From positions 1 to 40,442 of the forward strand of contig JACQPH010000026.1 of NCBI GenBank assembly GCA_016207645.1: a DNA stretch of 40,442 bases. Direction: 5' to 3'. Each line of letters begins with the position of its first letter. Positions within the stretch are counted from its first letter, which is position 1. Shown here one piece after another: positions 31,337 to 39,846 of the stretch. The notes under the pieces were generated by a model, which was not told where the DNA came from, ran no database searches, and saw nothing but the letters and a program-made list of their open reading frames with translations. Both the position numbers and the translations under genes were made by a program. This DNA comes from Elusimicrobiota bacterium (GTDB lineage Bacteria; Elusimicrobiota; Elusimicrobia; Elusimicrobiales; UBA9959).

Positions 31337-31360
31337 ACACAATAGACGGGGCCCTGTCAA
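31331..31360 (-). promoter_or_regulatory. Promoter of the fur-apbE operon
   Basis: Perfect -35 TTGACA (31360-31355 on the minus strand), 18-bp spacer, -10 GATAAT (31336-31331). Transcription would start near 31324, leaving a leader of only about 10 nt before the ATG at 31314 and no room for a Shine-Dalgarno. Confidence 0.7.
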
Positions 31361-31432
31361 GCGGACGGCGCGGAAAGAACGCGCCCGGCCCGAAAAAAGC
31401 GCCATGGACCGGCGGAGCGCTCATTATTTTTA

Positions 31433-31438
31433 TATAAT
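31433..31438 (+). promoter_or_regulatory. Possible -10 box for the Crp-family gene
   Basis: Perfect TATAAT 60 bp before the ATG at 31499, in an AT-rich patch. No -35 match at the usual distance (GC-rich there), so an activator or another sigma factor may be needed. Confidence 0.35.
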
Positions 31439-31498
31439 TACAAAACGGCGTTCATAGAGCGGCGGCCGGATGATAAACCATGAGGGAGAATAAATAAA

Positions 31499-32170
31499 AT
31501 GGGATCCACCCTTCTAAAGCAGGTCTCTTTTTTCAGCGGGCTGAACAACGCCGAACTGAACAAGGTGCTCTCCATAGCCGGCGTAAAGAAGTACGCGGCC
31601 GGCCAGATGGTCTTCGCCAAAGAGGACCTGGGCAACCAGTTCTTCGTGGTGAAGTCGGGCCGCATCAAGATCTTCACCTCGGTCGGGCCCGAGAAGAAAA
31701 AGACCTTCGCCTTCCTGAAGAAAGGCGATTTCTTCGGAGAGATGTCGCTGCTGGGCGGCAAGACCCGCTCGGCCTCGGCCCAGGCCGCGGAGAACAGCGA
31801 GCTGTTCGTCATCCCGAAGAAGAACTTCAAGAGGCTGATACTGGAGAACCCGGACTTCACGCTCAAGCTGCTCCACACCCTGGTGGAGCGCCTCAATAAA
31901 TGCAACAAGGACGTGGAGTCCATGCTGTTCCATAACATCCTCGGCCGGCTGGCCGACGCCATACTGGAGCTCTCCAGGGACAAGCACTCCAAGCCGATCA
32001 AGATGGCTATCAACCAGAACGAGCTGGCGCAGTACCTCGGTACCACCCGCGTCCCCGTCTGCCGCGCCATCAGCACGCTCAAGCGCAGCGGCGTCATCGA
32101 CTACCGCCGCGGAGAACTGATAATACTTAACTCCGCCCGCCTGCACTCCATAGCCGGCAAGACCAACTGA
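31499..32170 (+). CDS. Crp/Fnr-family transcription regulator
   Basis: 223-residue regulator. Cyclic-nucleotide-binding-type beta-roll at about 10-125 (FFVVKSGRIKIFTS, KKGDFFGEMSLLGG, KTRSASAQA), a dimer helix (about 125-150), then a winged helix at about 165-215 (NQNELAQYLGTTRVPVCRAISTLKRSGVI). The GEMSLL and RSASA pattern is close to the cAMP-binding RTA(T/S)A region, though Arg-Ser replaces the usual Arg-Ser/Thr pair loosely, so the ligand is uncertain. No N-terminal Cys cluster, so not an oxygen-sensing FNR. GGGAG lies about 10 nt before the ATG. It is followed by hisS after 8 nt. Confidence 0.88.
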   Translation: MGSTLLKQVSFFSGLNNAELNKVLSIAGVKKYAAGQMVFAKEDLGNQFFVVKSGRIKIFTSVGPEKKKTFAFLKKGDFFGEMSLLGGKTRSASAQAAENSELFVIPKKNFKRLILENPDFTLKLLHTLVERLNKCNKDVESMLFHNILGRLADAILELSRDKHSKPIKMAINQNELAQYLGTTRVPVCRAISTLKRSGVIDYRRGELIILNSARLHSIAGKTN

Positions 32171-32178
32171 ACGCCGGC

Positions 32179-33429
32179 ATGATCAATTCCCTGCGCGGCT
32201 TCCGCGACCTGCTGCCACCGGAGTCGGACCTCTTCGCGCGCATCGAAACCGCCGCGCGGGAGGTCTTCGGCCTTTACGGCTACCAGGAAGTCCGCCTCCC
32301 CGTCCTTGAAAAGAAGGAACTGTTCGTAAAATCCACCGGCGACACCACGGACATCGTGGAGAAAGAGATGTACGCGTTCACCGACGGAGGCGGCCGCGAG
32401 GTCGCCCTGCGGCCGGAAGGCACGCCCGGCCTGGTGCGCGCCTACATAGAGCACAACCTGGGCCAGACCGGCCGCAACGGGAAATATTTCTACATCGGCC
32501 CCATGTTCAGGGCCGAGCGCCCCCAGGCCGGCCGCTACCGCGAATTCACGCAGATAGGCGCCGAGAACATAGGCAACAGCTCCCCGTACGCCGACGCTGA
32601 AACCATAGCGATGCTGGTGCGCCTGCTGGAGAAAGCCGGAGTGGCGGGCTGCTCCGTAGTGCTGAATTCGCTGGGCTGCGGCGACTGCCGCAAAGCCTAC
32701 CGCGAGCTCCTGCTGGCCTTCCTGCGCGGCCGCTCGGAAACCCTCTGTGAGCCCTGCCGCGGCCGCATCGAGCGCAACCCGCTGCGCGCCCTCGACTGCA
32801 AAACGGACGGCCCAGCCCTGGCGGAGACCGCCCCGAAGCTCTCCCTCTGCCCCGCCTGCGCCGAACATTTTTCCAGGACGCGGGAACTGCTGAAAATTTC
32901 CGGCGTGGAGTTCCAGGTCAATACCAGCCTGGTGCGCGGGCTGGATTATTACACCAGGACGGTCTTCGAAGTGCGCTCCGCCGCGCTGGGCGGCCAGGAC
33001 GCCGTCTGCGGCGGAGGCCGCTACGACGACCTGGTCAGGTCCATGGGCGGCCCCGCCGCCCCCGCCATAGGCTGGGCCGTGGGCGTGGACCGCATGGCCC
33101 TGCTCCTGAAGGACAAGCCCGCCCCCGACACCGCCCCCGGGGCATTCGTGGTCTCCGCCGCCAAGGAGGCGGGAGAGAAAGCCTTCGCCCTGCTGACCGC
33201 CCTGCGCGCCGCCGGCATCAGCTCCGATTACTCCAGCTTCGACCTCAGCCTCAAATCCCAGATGCGCTCCGCCGACAAAAGCGGCGCCTCCTTCGCCCTG
33301 CTGATAGGCGAAGACGAGCTGAAGGCCGGCGCCGTAACGATAAAACCTCTTAAAGAGAAAAGCGGCCAGTACACTGTCCCGATAAAGGACGCTCCCGCGG
33401 AAATAGAAAAGCGGCTGCCGAAGCTATGA
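32179..33429 (+). CDS. hisS: Histidyl-tRNA synthetase
   Basis: 416-residue class II synthetase. Motif 1 and 2 regions (REVFGLYGYQEVRLPVLE; PMFRAERPQAGRYREFTQIG), the HisRS-specific LVRGLDYYTRTVFE, and motif 3 (AIGWAVGVDRMALLL). A C-terminal anticodon-binding domain runs from about 325. Length matches bacterial HisRS. It overlaps aspS by ATGA, a common hisS-aspS arrangement. Confidence 0.97.
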   Translation: MINSLRGFRDLLPPESDLFARIETAAREVFGLYGYQEVRLPVLEKKELFVKSTGDTTDIVEKEMYAFTDGGGREVALRPEGTPGLVRAYIEHNLGQTGRNGKYFYIGPMFRAERPQAGRYREFTQIGAENIGNSSPYADAETIAMLVRLLEKAGVAGCSVVLNSLGCGDCRKAYRELLLAFLRGRSETLCEPCRGRIERNPLRALDCKTDGPALAETAPKLSLCPACAEHFSRTRELLKISGVEFQVNTSLVRGLDYYTRTVFEVRSAALGGQDAVCGGGRYDDLVRSMGGPAAPAIGWAVGVDRMALLLKDKPAPDTAPGAFVVSAAKEAGEKAFALLTALRAAGISSDYSSFDLSLKSQMRSADKSGASFALLIGEDELKAGAVTIKPLKEKSGQYTVPIKDAPAEIEKRLPKL

Positions 33430-35204
33430 CGACAACGAACCCTTCAAAAGCCACCGCCCTCCGCACCCACACCTGCGGCGAGCTCAACGCCTCCCACGCC
33501 GGGCGGACCGTCACCCTCGCCGGCTGGAACGACGTCAAGCGCAACCATGGCGGCGTCCTCTTCATCAACCTGCGCGACCTCTACGGCGTCACCCAGGTGG
33601 TAGCCGGCCCCGGCAGCCCCGTTTTCAAAACAGCCGAAGAAGCCAAAAGCGAGTACGTCCTCCGCGTCACCGGCAAGGTCGCCCTGCGCCCCGGCGCCAA
33701 CGCCAACAAGAACATGCCCACCGGCGAAATAGAGCTGGAGGCCTCGGAAATAACCGTCCTCAACCCCTCCCAGCCGCTGCCTTTCGAGCTCGGCGAGCAT
33801 GCCGGCGTCACCGAAGAGACCCGCCTCAAGTACCGCTTCCTCGACCTCCGCAGGCCCCGCATGGCGAAGAACCTGGTCCTGCGCAGCCGCCTTTCCCAGG
33901 TAGTGCGCAACTACCTCTACAGCCTCGATTTCAACGAGATAGAGACGCCCCTGCTCACCCGGTCCACCCCCGAGGGCGCGCGCGACTTCGTCGTGCCCTC
34001 CCGCAACAACCCCGGCGAATTCTACGCCCTGCCCCAGTCCCCGCAGCAGTTCAAGCAGGTGCTGATGATGTCCGGCATGGACCGCTACTTCCAGCTCGCC
34101 CGCAACTTCCGCGACGAGGAACTGCGCTCCGACCGCCAGCCGGAGCATACCCAGATAGACCTCGAGATGTCCTTCGTGGACGAGCAGGATATAGCCCGCG
34201 TCGTGGAAGGCCTGATGAAAGCGGTCTTCTCCCATCTTGGCGAAGAGATAGCCGCCCCCTTCCCCGAGCTGGAATACTCCGACGCGATGCTCAAATACGG
34301 CTCGGACAAGCCGGACCTGCGCTATGGCCTCGAGATAAAGGACTGCTCCGGTATCTTCAAGAGTTCGGGCTTCAAGGTCTTTTCAGAAGCCCTGGCCGGC
34401 GGCGGCGTCGTCCGCGCCCTCAAGGGAGAAAAAGCCGCCGCCTTCAGCCGCGGCGACATGGACAAGCTCACCGACCTGGTAAAGGCCCGCGGCGCCAAAG
34501 GCCTGGTCTGGCTCCGCTTCAAAGAAGGCAAATTCGAATCTCCGACGCTCAAGTTCATGACGGAGGCGGAGCTCGCCGCCCTCAAAGACCTGCTGGCGGT
34601 CGCCGAAGGCGACGCCGTGTTCATAGCCGCCGACAAGGCCGCCGTGGCGGCGCCCTGCCTTGGGGCGCTGCGCACCGAGCTTATCTCCCGCCTGAAGCCC
34701 GCGCAGGAAAAGAAGCGGGCCTTTCTCTGGGTCCGCCATTTCCCGCTGCTCGAGAAGGACCCCGACAGCCCCCACTGGACCTTCACGCACAATCCCTTCA
34801 CCGCGCCGCTGCCCGGCGAGGAGGGCAAGCTCGACACCGACCCGGGCAACGTCCTCTCCTGCCAGTACGACCTGGTCCTCAACGGCGTCGAGCTCGGTTC
34901 CGGCTCGGTGCGCAACCATAGCCGCGCGCTGCAGGAAAAGATCTTCGCCCTGATGGGCTACGACCGTGAGCAGGTCCAGCGCCGCTTCGGCATGATAGTC
35001 AACTCCCTCGACCTCGGCGCGCCGCCGCACGGCGGCATCGGCATCGGCTACGACAGGCTGATAGGCCTCATCTGCGGGACGGACTCCATCCGGGACGTGA
35101 TAGCTTTCCCCAAGACCACCAGCGGCGCCTGCCTGATGAGCGATGCCCCGTCGCAGATAGACGAGAAACAGCTGAAAGAGCTGCACCTGCAGATCACCAA
35201 GTGA
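33426..35204 (+). CDS. aspS: Aspartyl-tRNA synthetase
   Basis: 592-residue bacterial-type class II synthetase. N-terminal OB-fold anticodon domain (about 10-115, VTLAGWNDVKRNHGGVLFIN), class II core with RYRFLDLRRP (motif 1) and FRDEELRSDRQPEHTQID (motif 2), the bacterial GAD insertion (about 290-410), and motif 3 (GIGIGYDRLIGLICG). Because asnS is also present at 38423, direct Asn-tRNA formation exists; whether this AspRS is discriminating cannot be told. It overlaps hisS (ATGA) and lipA (GTGA). Confidence 0.97.
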   Translation: MTTTNPSKATALRTHTCGELNASHAGRTVTLAGWNDVKRNHGGVLFINLRDLYGVTQVVAGPGSPVFKTAEEAKSEYVLRVTGKVALRPGANANKNMPTGEIELEASEITVLNPSQPLPFELGEHAGVTEETRLKYRFLDLRRPRMAKNLVLRSRLSQVVRNYLYSLDFNEIETPLLTRSTPEGARDFVVPSRNNPGEFYALPQSPQQFKQVLMMSGMDRYFQLARNFRDEELRSDRQPEHTQIDLEMSFVDEQDIARVVEGLMKAVFSHLGEEIAAPFPELEYSDAMLKYGSDKPDLRYGLEIKDCSGIFKSSGFKVFSEALAGGGVVRALKGEKAAAFSRGDMDKLTDLVKARGAKGLVWLRFKEGKFESPTLKFMTEAELAALKDLLAVAEGDAVFIAADKAAVAAPCLGALRTELISRLKPAQEKKRAFLWVRHFPLLEKDPDSPHWTFTHNPFTAPLPGEEGKLDTDPGNVLSCQYDLVLNGVELGSGSVRNHSRALQEKIFALMGYDREQVQRRFGMIVNSLDLGAPPHGGIGIGYDRLIGLICGTDSIRDVIAFPKTTSGACLMSDAPSQIDEKQLKELHLQITK

Positions 35205-36097
35205 ACACCGGTCCCATGACCCGATTCCCGAAATGGATAGTGGACGAGGTCCGCGCCAGCAAGGCCGGCCTGCGCGGCTCCGCCGCCGCCGGCACCGCGG
35301 CCGAGCTCGCTAAGCGCTCCCTCCACACCGTCTGCGACGAGGCCCGCTGCCCCAACAAAGGCCGCTGCTTTTCCGAAGGGGAAGCCACCTTCCTGCTCCT
35401 GGGCGACAGCTGCACCCGCCGCTGCGGCTTCTGCGCCGTAAAGAAAGCCGCGCCTCCGCCGCCGGATCCCGGCGAGCCCCGCCGCGCCGCGGAGCTCTGC
35501 CGGCAGTGGAAGCTTAAATACGCCGTCTTCACCTCGCCCACCCGCGACGACCTGCCGGACGGCGGCGCCGCCCATTTTGCCGGGACCAACCGCCTGATAA
35601 AAGAACTTTCTCCCGGCATAAGGACGGAGCCCCTTATCCCGGACTTCCGGGGCGACATCAAAGCCCTGGAAACCGTGCTGCTCTCGAACCCCGACGTGCT
35701 GGGGCATAACCTGGAAATGGTCTCCGGCCTCTACGCCGGCGCCCGCGCCGGGGCCGACTACGCGCGCTCGCTCCGGGTCCTCTCCAATTCAAAAAGACTC
35801 AGGCCGGACATACTGACCAAGTCCGGTCTCATGCTCGGCCTCGGCGAGAAGCCCGAAGAACTGCGGAAGGCGCTGGAAGACCTGGCTGCGCATGGCTGCG
35901 ACCTGCTCACCCTGGGCCAGTACCTGGCCCCCTCGAAGGAGCACAGGCCGGTAGCGAAATATTACACAGGGGAGGAATTCTCCCGCTGGGCCGATAAGGC
36001 CAGGGCGGCGGGATTCAGGGCCGTGCTGGCCGGGCCCCTGGTGAGGAGCTCCTACAGGGCCAGCGCCCTCTACGCCGAGGCCGCCGCCAGGCCTTAA
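35201..36097 (+). CDS. lipA: Lipoyl synthase LipA
   Basis: 298-residue radical SAM enzyme inserting two sulfurs into octanoyl groups on lipoyl domains. Two clusters: auxiliary C45-x4-C50-x5-C56 (VCDEARCPNKGRC), and radical SAM C71-x3-C75-x2-C78 (SCTRRCGFCAV). The C-terminal RSSYRA motif supplies the Ser ligand of the auxiliary cluster. GTG 35201 overlaps the aspS stop (GTGA), a spacing common here; ATG 35216 is an equally possible start. No lipB, lplA or lipoylated subunit gene is nearby. Confidence 0.95.
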   Translation: MNTGPMTRFPKWIVDEVRASKAGLRGSAAAGTAAELAKRSLHTVCDEARCPNKGRCFSEGEATFLLLGDSCTRRCGFCAVKKAAPPPPDPGEPRRAAELCRQWKLKYAVFTSPTRDDLPDGGAAHFAGTNRLIKELSPGIRTEPLIPDFRGDIKALETVLLSNPDVLGHNLEMVSGLYAGARAGADYARSLRVLSNSKRLRPDILTKSGLMLGLGEKPEELRKALEDLAAHGCDLLTLGQYLAPSKEHRPVAKYYTGEEFSRWADKARAAGFRAVLAGPLVRSSYRASALYAEAAARP

Positions 36098-36109
36098 GCC
36101 CTTAACCCG

Positions 36110-36820
36110 ATGGATAACCTGGAAAAGGACAAAGCGGCTTTCACCTGGCTCACGCTGGCCTGGGACGACTACGCCGCGAACTTACCCTTCCTGCTGCCGT
36201 TGCTCGTTGTCCAGGCCGCCCTTTCGGCCGGCACCTTCTACTGCGTCTGGCGCTTTCATTCCCTGCTCCACGCCCTGCCTTACATGTTATTCGTCCTGAC
36301 ACCCGTTTCCACGGGCATGAACCTGGTCTATATCAAGCTCGCGCGCGGGAGCGGCGCGCGTTTCCTCGATCTTCTGGGCGCTTTCCCGGTCTATCACCGC
36401 GCGCTGGCGGTCAGCCTGGGGCTCGGCCTGGTCACGCTGGGGGGCGCGCTCATGCTGATACTGCCCGGCATCGTCCTCTACCTGGCTTTCTGCTTCAGCG
36501 AATACGCCGTAGTGGACCGCCGTACCGGCGTCAGGGAATCCTTCGCGCTGAGCGCGGCCGTCACCGAGGGCTGGAAAAGCCGTCTTTTCGCCGTCTTCAT
36601 CCTTATCGTCTCGGTCAACGTGCTGGTCCCGGATATCTACGTCATTTCCGGCCCGCTGAAGAGCCCGGCGGCCTCCCTCGACCTGAAGCCCTGGACCGTG
36701 GCGGCCGCGGCGCTCAAAACTTTCGTTTTCCTGCCCTGGCTGGGCCTGGCCATGGCCCGAGCCTACAATTTCCTCCTTTCACCGCCCGCCCCCGCCCCGG
36801 AAGAGAGCCCGGTTGACTAA
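36110..36820 (+). CDS. Multi-pass membrane protein of unknown function
   Basis: 236 residues with about five to six hydrophobic helices (about 25-45, 52-75, 98-130, 155-172, 200-220). The layout, including VDRRTGVRESFALSAAVTEG after a membrane pair, recalls YciC/DUF975-like integral proteins, but the match is loose. The ATG follows the lipA stop by 12 nt without a visible Shine-Dalgarno. It ends in a Pro/Ala-rich tail. Confidence 0.72.
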   Translation: MDNLEKDKAAFTWLTLAWDDYAANLPFLLPLLVVQAALSAGTFYCVWRFHSLLHALPYMLFVLTPVSTGMNLVYIKLARGSGARFLDLLGAFPVYHRALAVSLGLGLVTLGGALMLILPGIVLYLAFCFSEYAVVDRRTGVRESFALSAAVTEGWKSRLFAVFILIVSVNVLVPDIYVISGPLKSPAASLDLKPWTVAAAALKTFVFLPWLGLAMARAYNFLLSPPAPAPEESPVD

Positions 36821-36863
36821 AGTCATAGGCACTACGGCCCCGCCGGACCAGCCCTTTATGCTC

Positions 36864-36892
36864 TTATGGAAACCGGGGGGAAAAGGTAGAAT
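36864..36892 (+). promoter_or_regulatory. Possible promoter for the 36928 gene
   Basis: TTATGG (36864-36869), 17-bp spacer, TAGAAT (36887-36892), about 35 bp before the ATG. The -35 is poor. Confidence 0.3.
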
Positions 36893-36927
36893 TAAACCGT
36901 AGTTAAAGTTAACAGGAGGAATACCGA

Positions 36928-37788
36928 ATGAAAAGATCAGCACTGATAGCGTCCGCCCTGCTGAGCGTTTCCGCGCTCAGCGCCGCGGAACTCAATACTA
37001 TTTCCGCCGTGGACATCAGGATCTCGAAACCCGGCATCCCCGTCCCCGTGCTACAGGCGGGCGAAGCCGGGAACAGCGGCTTCGTCTCCGGCGAGATCGC
37101 CGACCTGCACCTGCTCGCCCGGGCTTCGAAGAACGTGCTCTTCACCTACGCGAAGACCGACGCCCAGTTCAGGGAATTCACGGACAAGTGGACCCCCATC
37201 CTCGGCAAGTTCGGGATAAAAGTGACCGGCACCGAGTACAAGAACGAGTTCGGCATACTCAGATACGAATCCCCCGACGGCCGCGTTATACGCGATTTCA
37301 TGGCGGACGGCCTGCACTACGACGCGCTCAGCTCCACCACCATAGCCAGGCTGCAGCACGAGCTGCTCGAGCCCCTCGAACGGAAAGGCCTGACGCCCAT
37401 CGCTTCCTTCACCATCAAGAACGAAGTCTTCCGGCCCACCTTCAGCGTCTACTACCTGACCAGGCCCGAAGAGAACATGGACCACGAGGTCCAGCTGCGC
37501 CAGCTTAAGAACGGCGAGGACATAGACTTCGACCTGCTGGCCAATGCCGTCACGCTGGTCAGGAAGGACGCTTCCTTCTCCATGGTCTATATCGGCAAGC
37601 TGCTGGGCTTCAAGTCCAAGCTGGCCACCGACACCGCCGCGGCCGCGGCCGGCCTGGAGAAATACAAGACATTCCTTGCCGAGAACAATAAGGAATTCAT
37701 AGCCTCCCGGACGATAAAAATGAACGAGCCGTTCACCTCCGGCGACCACACCTTCAACTACGTGCTTAACATGTATTTCTTCCAGTAA
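36928..37788 (+). CDS. Exported protein of unknown function
   Basis: 286 residues, excellent ribosome binding site (AGGAGG, 8 nt before ATG) and a signal peptide (1-19, cleavage near LSA). The mature protein has no cysteine and mixes helices and strands; it includes LTPIASFTIKNEVFRPTFSV and YLTRPEENMDHEVQLRQLKNG. No family recognised. It stands alone between a possible promoter and a terminator, so it appears to be a single-gene transcript that is efficiently translated. Confidence 0.8.
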   Translation: MKRSALIASALLSVSALSAAELNTISAVDIRISKPGIPVPVLQAGEAGNSGFVSGEIADLHLLARASKNVLFTYAKTDAQFREFTDKWTPILGKFGIKVTGTEYKNEFGILRYESPDGRVIRDFMADGLHYDALSSTTIARLQHELLEPLERKGLTPIASFTIKNEVFRPTFSVYYLTRPEENMDHEVQLRQLKNGEDIDFDLLANAVTLVRKDASFSMVYIGKLLGFKSKLATDTAAAAAGLEKYKTFLAENNKEFIASRTIKMNEPFTSGDHTFNYVLNMYFFQ

Positions 37789-37812
37789 GGTCCGGGATAG
37801 CCGCGGAAGTAA

Positions 37813-37843
37813 AGAGCCCGTCCGCCTTAGGCGGACGGGCTCT
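37813..37843. terminator. Bidirectional hairpin terminator
   Basis: 15-bp arms AGAGCCCGTCCGCCT (37813-37827) and complement (37829-37843), with A-rich and T-containing flanks, between converging genes. The U tract is short on either side. Confidence 0.7.
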
Positions 37844-37860
37844 ACATTTAAACCGGTTTC

Positions 37861-38418
37861 TTACAGGCCGAGGTCCGCGGAGATCTCCCGCATGGCGCCC
37901 AGGGAGAGCTCCACGAATTCATCCAGCTTAAGTCCCACGGTCTCGCATTCCATTATTATCCCGCGGTCCACCGAAGCGGCGAACCGTTTGTCCTTCATGC
38001 GCTTCGTGACGGAGGAAGCCTTCACGCTGGAGAGCTTCCTGTCCGGGTAGACCAGCGCGGTGGCCGTGATCAGGCCCGTTACGGTCTCGCCGGCGGCCAG
38101 CGCCTTCTGGAACGTTTCCGAGCGTTTCTTCCCGGCGTGGGCCGCTTCGTTATGCAGCTTCACGGCCTCGATAAGGTCTTCGGGGAGGCCCTGCTCTTTA
38201 AGTATCCTCGCGGCTTCATGGGTGTGGCGCGCCAGGTCCCCGGCGGTAAGCTCCACGTCTATATCGTGCAGCAGCCCCGCCAGGCCCCAGAGAGCGGGGT
38301 CGGCCCCCAGGCGCGCGGCCAAAGCCCGCATTACCGCCTCCGACGCGAGGCAATGCCTGAGCATGTTCTCGTTCTTAACGTGCGCTTTGAGCAGTTCTAA
38401 AGCTTTATCTCTTTCCAT
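37861..38418 (-). CDS. HD-domain phosphohydrolase-like protein
   Basis: 185-residue cytoplasmic protein of the HDIG type. Metal ligands: H22, H51-D52 (GLLHDID), H65, H67 and H89 (KLHNEA). The order H...HD...H...H fits small HD hydrolases acting on nucleotides or other phosphates; the substrate is unknown. Weak ribosome binding site. It starts 4 bp after the asnS stop, so it is co-transcribed with asnS. Confidence 0.85.
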   Translation of the reverse strand: MERDKALELLKAHVKNENMLRHCLASEAVMRALAARLGADPALWGLAGLLHDIDVELTAGDLARHTHEAARILKEQGLPEDLIEAVKLHNEAAHAGKKRSETFQKALAAGETVTGLITATALVYPDRKLSSVKASSVTKRMKDKRFAASVDRGIIMECETVGLKLDEFVELSLGAMREISADLGL

Positions 38419-38422
38419 ACTT

Positions 38423-39823
38423 TTAAAATTCCGCGTAGCCGGGCACGCGCGGGTAGGCGCTTACGTCGCGGATGTTGGAGATGCCGGTTATCAGCATCAT
38501 CAGGCGCTCGAAACCCAGGCCGAAGCCGGAGTGCGGCACGCTGCCGTAGCGGCGCAGGTCCAGGTACCACCAGTAGGCCTGGGGGTCTATCTTGAAAGCG
38601 GCCATCTTTTGCTCCAGCACGTCGAGGCGGTTCTCGCGCTCGCTGCCGCCCACGAGCTCCCCGATGCGGGGGACCAGCACGTCCATGCCGCGCACCGTGC
38701 GCCCGTCGTCGTTGAGCTTCATATAGAAGGAGCCGACTTCCTTGGGCTTATTGTACAGGATGACCGGCTTCTTGAAGTAGTTCTCCACCAGGAAGCGCTC
38801 ATGCTCCGAAGCCAGGTCCGCGCCCCAGCTCACCCTGGCCTCGAAGCGGGCGTTCTCCGGCTCCAGGAGCTTCACGGCCTCGGTATAGGGCAGGCGCTCG
38901 TACTTGTTCTCCGTGACGTTGCGCAGATTGTCCAGCAGCGCCGGCTCCACGAACCTGGCGAACAGCCCGAGGTCCGAGGGACATTTCTCCAGGACGCTCT
39001 TCGTGACGGCTTTTATGAAGCTTTCCGCCAGGTCCATGTCGTCGTCCAGCTCGTAAAAGGCCATCTCCGGCTCTATCTGCCAGAATTCCGCGCAGTGGCG
39101 GTAGGTGTTCGAGTTCTCCGCCCGGAAAGTGGGGCCGAAAGTGTAGATCTTCCCCAGCGCCAGCGCCAGGCTCTCGCCCTCCAGCTGGCCGGAGACCGTC
39201 AGGTAGGTCTTCTTGCCCAGGAGGTCCTTCGAGAAGTCTATCTCGCCGCCTTCCGTCCTGGGCAGCGCCTTCAGCTCGGAGAGGTCCAGCGCCGTGGCGG
39301 TGAACATCTGGCCGGCGCCTTCGCAGTCGGAGGCGGTGAGGATGGGGGTATGCACGTAGAAAAAGCCGTTGTCGCGGAAATAGGTGTGCACCGCGTAGGC
39401 CAGCTCCGCCCGTATGCGCAGCATGGCGGCGTACTTGTTGGTGCGCGGACGGAGGTGCGCCACGGTGCGCAGGAACTCGTCGGAGGCCTTCTTCTTCTGT
39501 ATAGGGTATTTTTCGGGGTCGCAGCCGCCGTAGAGCTTCACCTGCCTGGCCCGCAGTTCGTACTTCTGCCCGGCCGCCGGGGAGGCGACCAGGTCGCCCT
39601 GTATCTCCACCGCCGCGCCGCTCACCAGGGAGGGGAGTATGGCGGAGAAATCGCCGTTCTCCCGGCAGAACACCGCCTGCAGGCTCTCGCGGCAGGAGCC
39701 GTCGTTGAGCTCGGCGAAGGACATCACCTTGGAGTCGCGGCGGGTCTTTATCCAGCCCCGCGCGACGGCCCCGGCTTTCGGGCCGGGGCTGTTGAGCAAT
39801 TCACGTATGGTGGGGAGCGCCAT
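38423..39823 (-). CDS. asnS: Asparaginyl-tRNA synthetase
   Basis: 466-residue class IIb synthetase, the same length as E. coli AsnRS. OB-fold anticodon domain (about 15-110, RGWIKTRRDSKVMSFAELND), motif 1 (FFYVHTPILTASDCEGAG), motif 2 (FGPTFRAENSNTYRHCAEFW) and motif 3 (GFGLGFERLMMLITGISNIR). The NSNT element of motif 2 and the pattern after it are AsnRS-like. Start at 39823 with AAGGA 7 nt upstream; the frame extends upstream without support. Confidence 0.96.
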   Translation of the reverse strand: MALPTIRELLNSPGPKAGAVARGWIKTRRDSKVMSFAELNDGSCRESLQAVFCRENGDFSAILPSLVSGAAVEIQGDLVASPAAGQKYELRARQVKLYGGCDPEKYPIQKKKASDEFLRTVAHLRPRTNKYAAMLRIRAELAYAVHTYFRDNGFFYVHTPILTASDCEGAGQMFTATALDLSELKALPRTEGGEIDFSKDLLGKKTYLTVSGQLEGESLALALGKIYTFGPTFRAENSNTYRHCAEFWQIEPEMAFYELDDDMDLAESFIKAVTKSVLEKCPSDLGLFARFVEPALLDNLRNVTENKYERLPYTEAVKLLEPENARFEARVSWGADLASEHERFLVENYFKKPVILYNKPKEVGSFYMKLNDDGRTVRGMDVLVPRIGELVGGSERENRLDVLEQKMAAFKIDPQAYWWYLDLRRYGSVPHSGFGLGFERLMMLITGISNIRDVSAYPRVPGYAEF

Positions 39824-39846
39824 GATGCCGTCCTTGGCTGGGGGGG

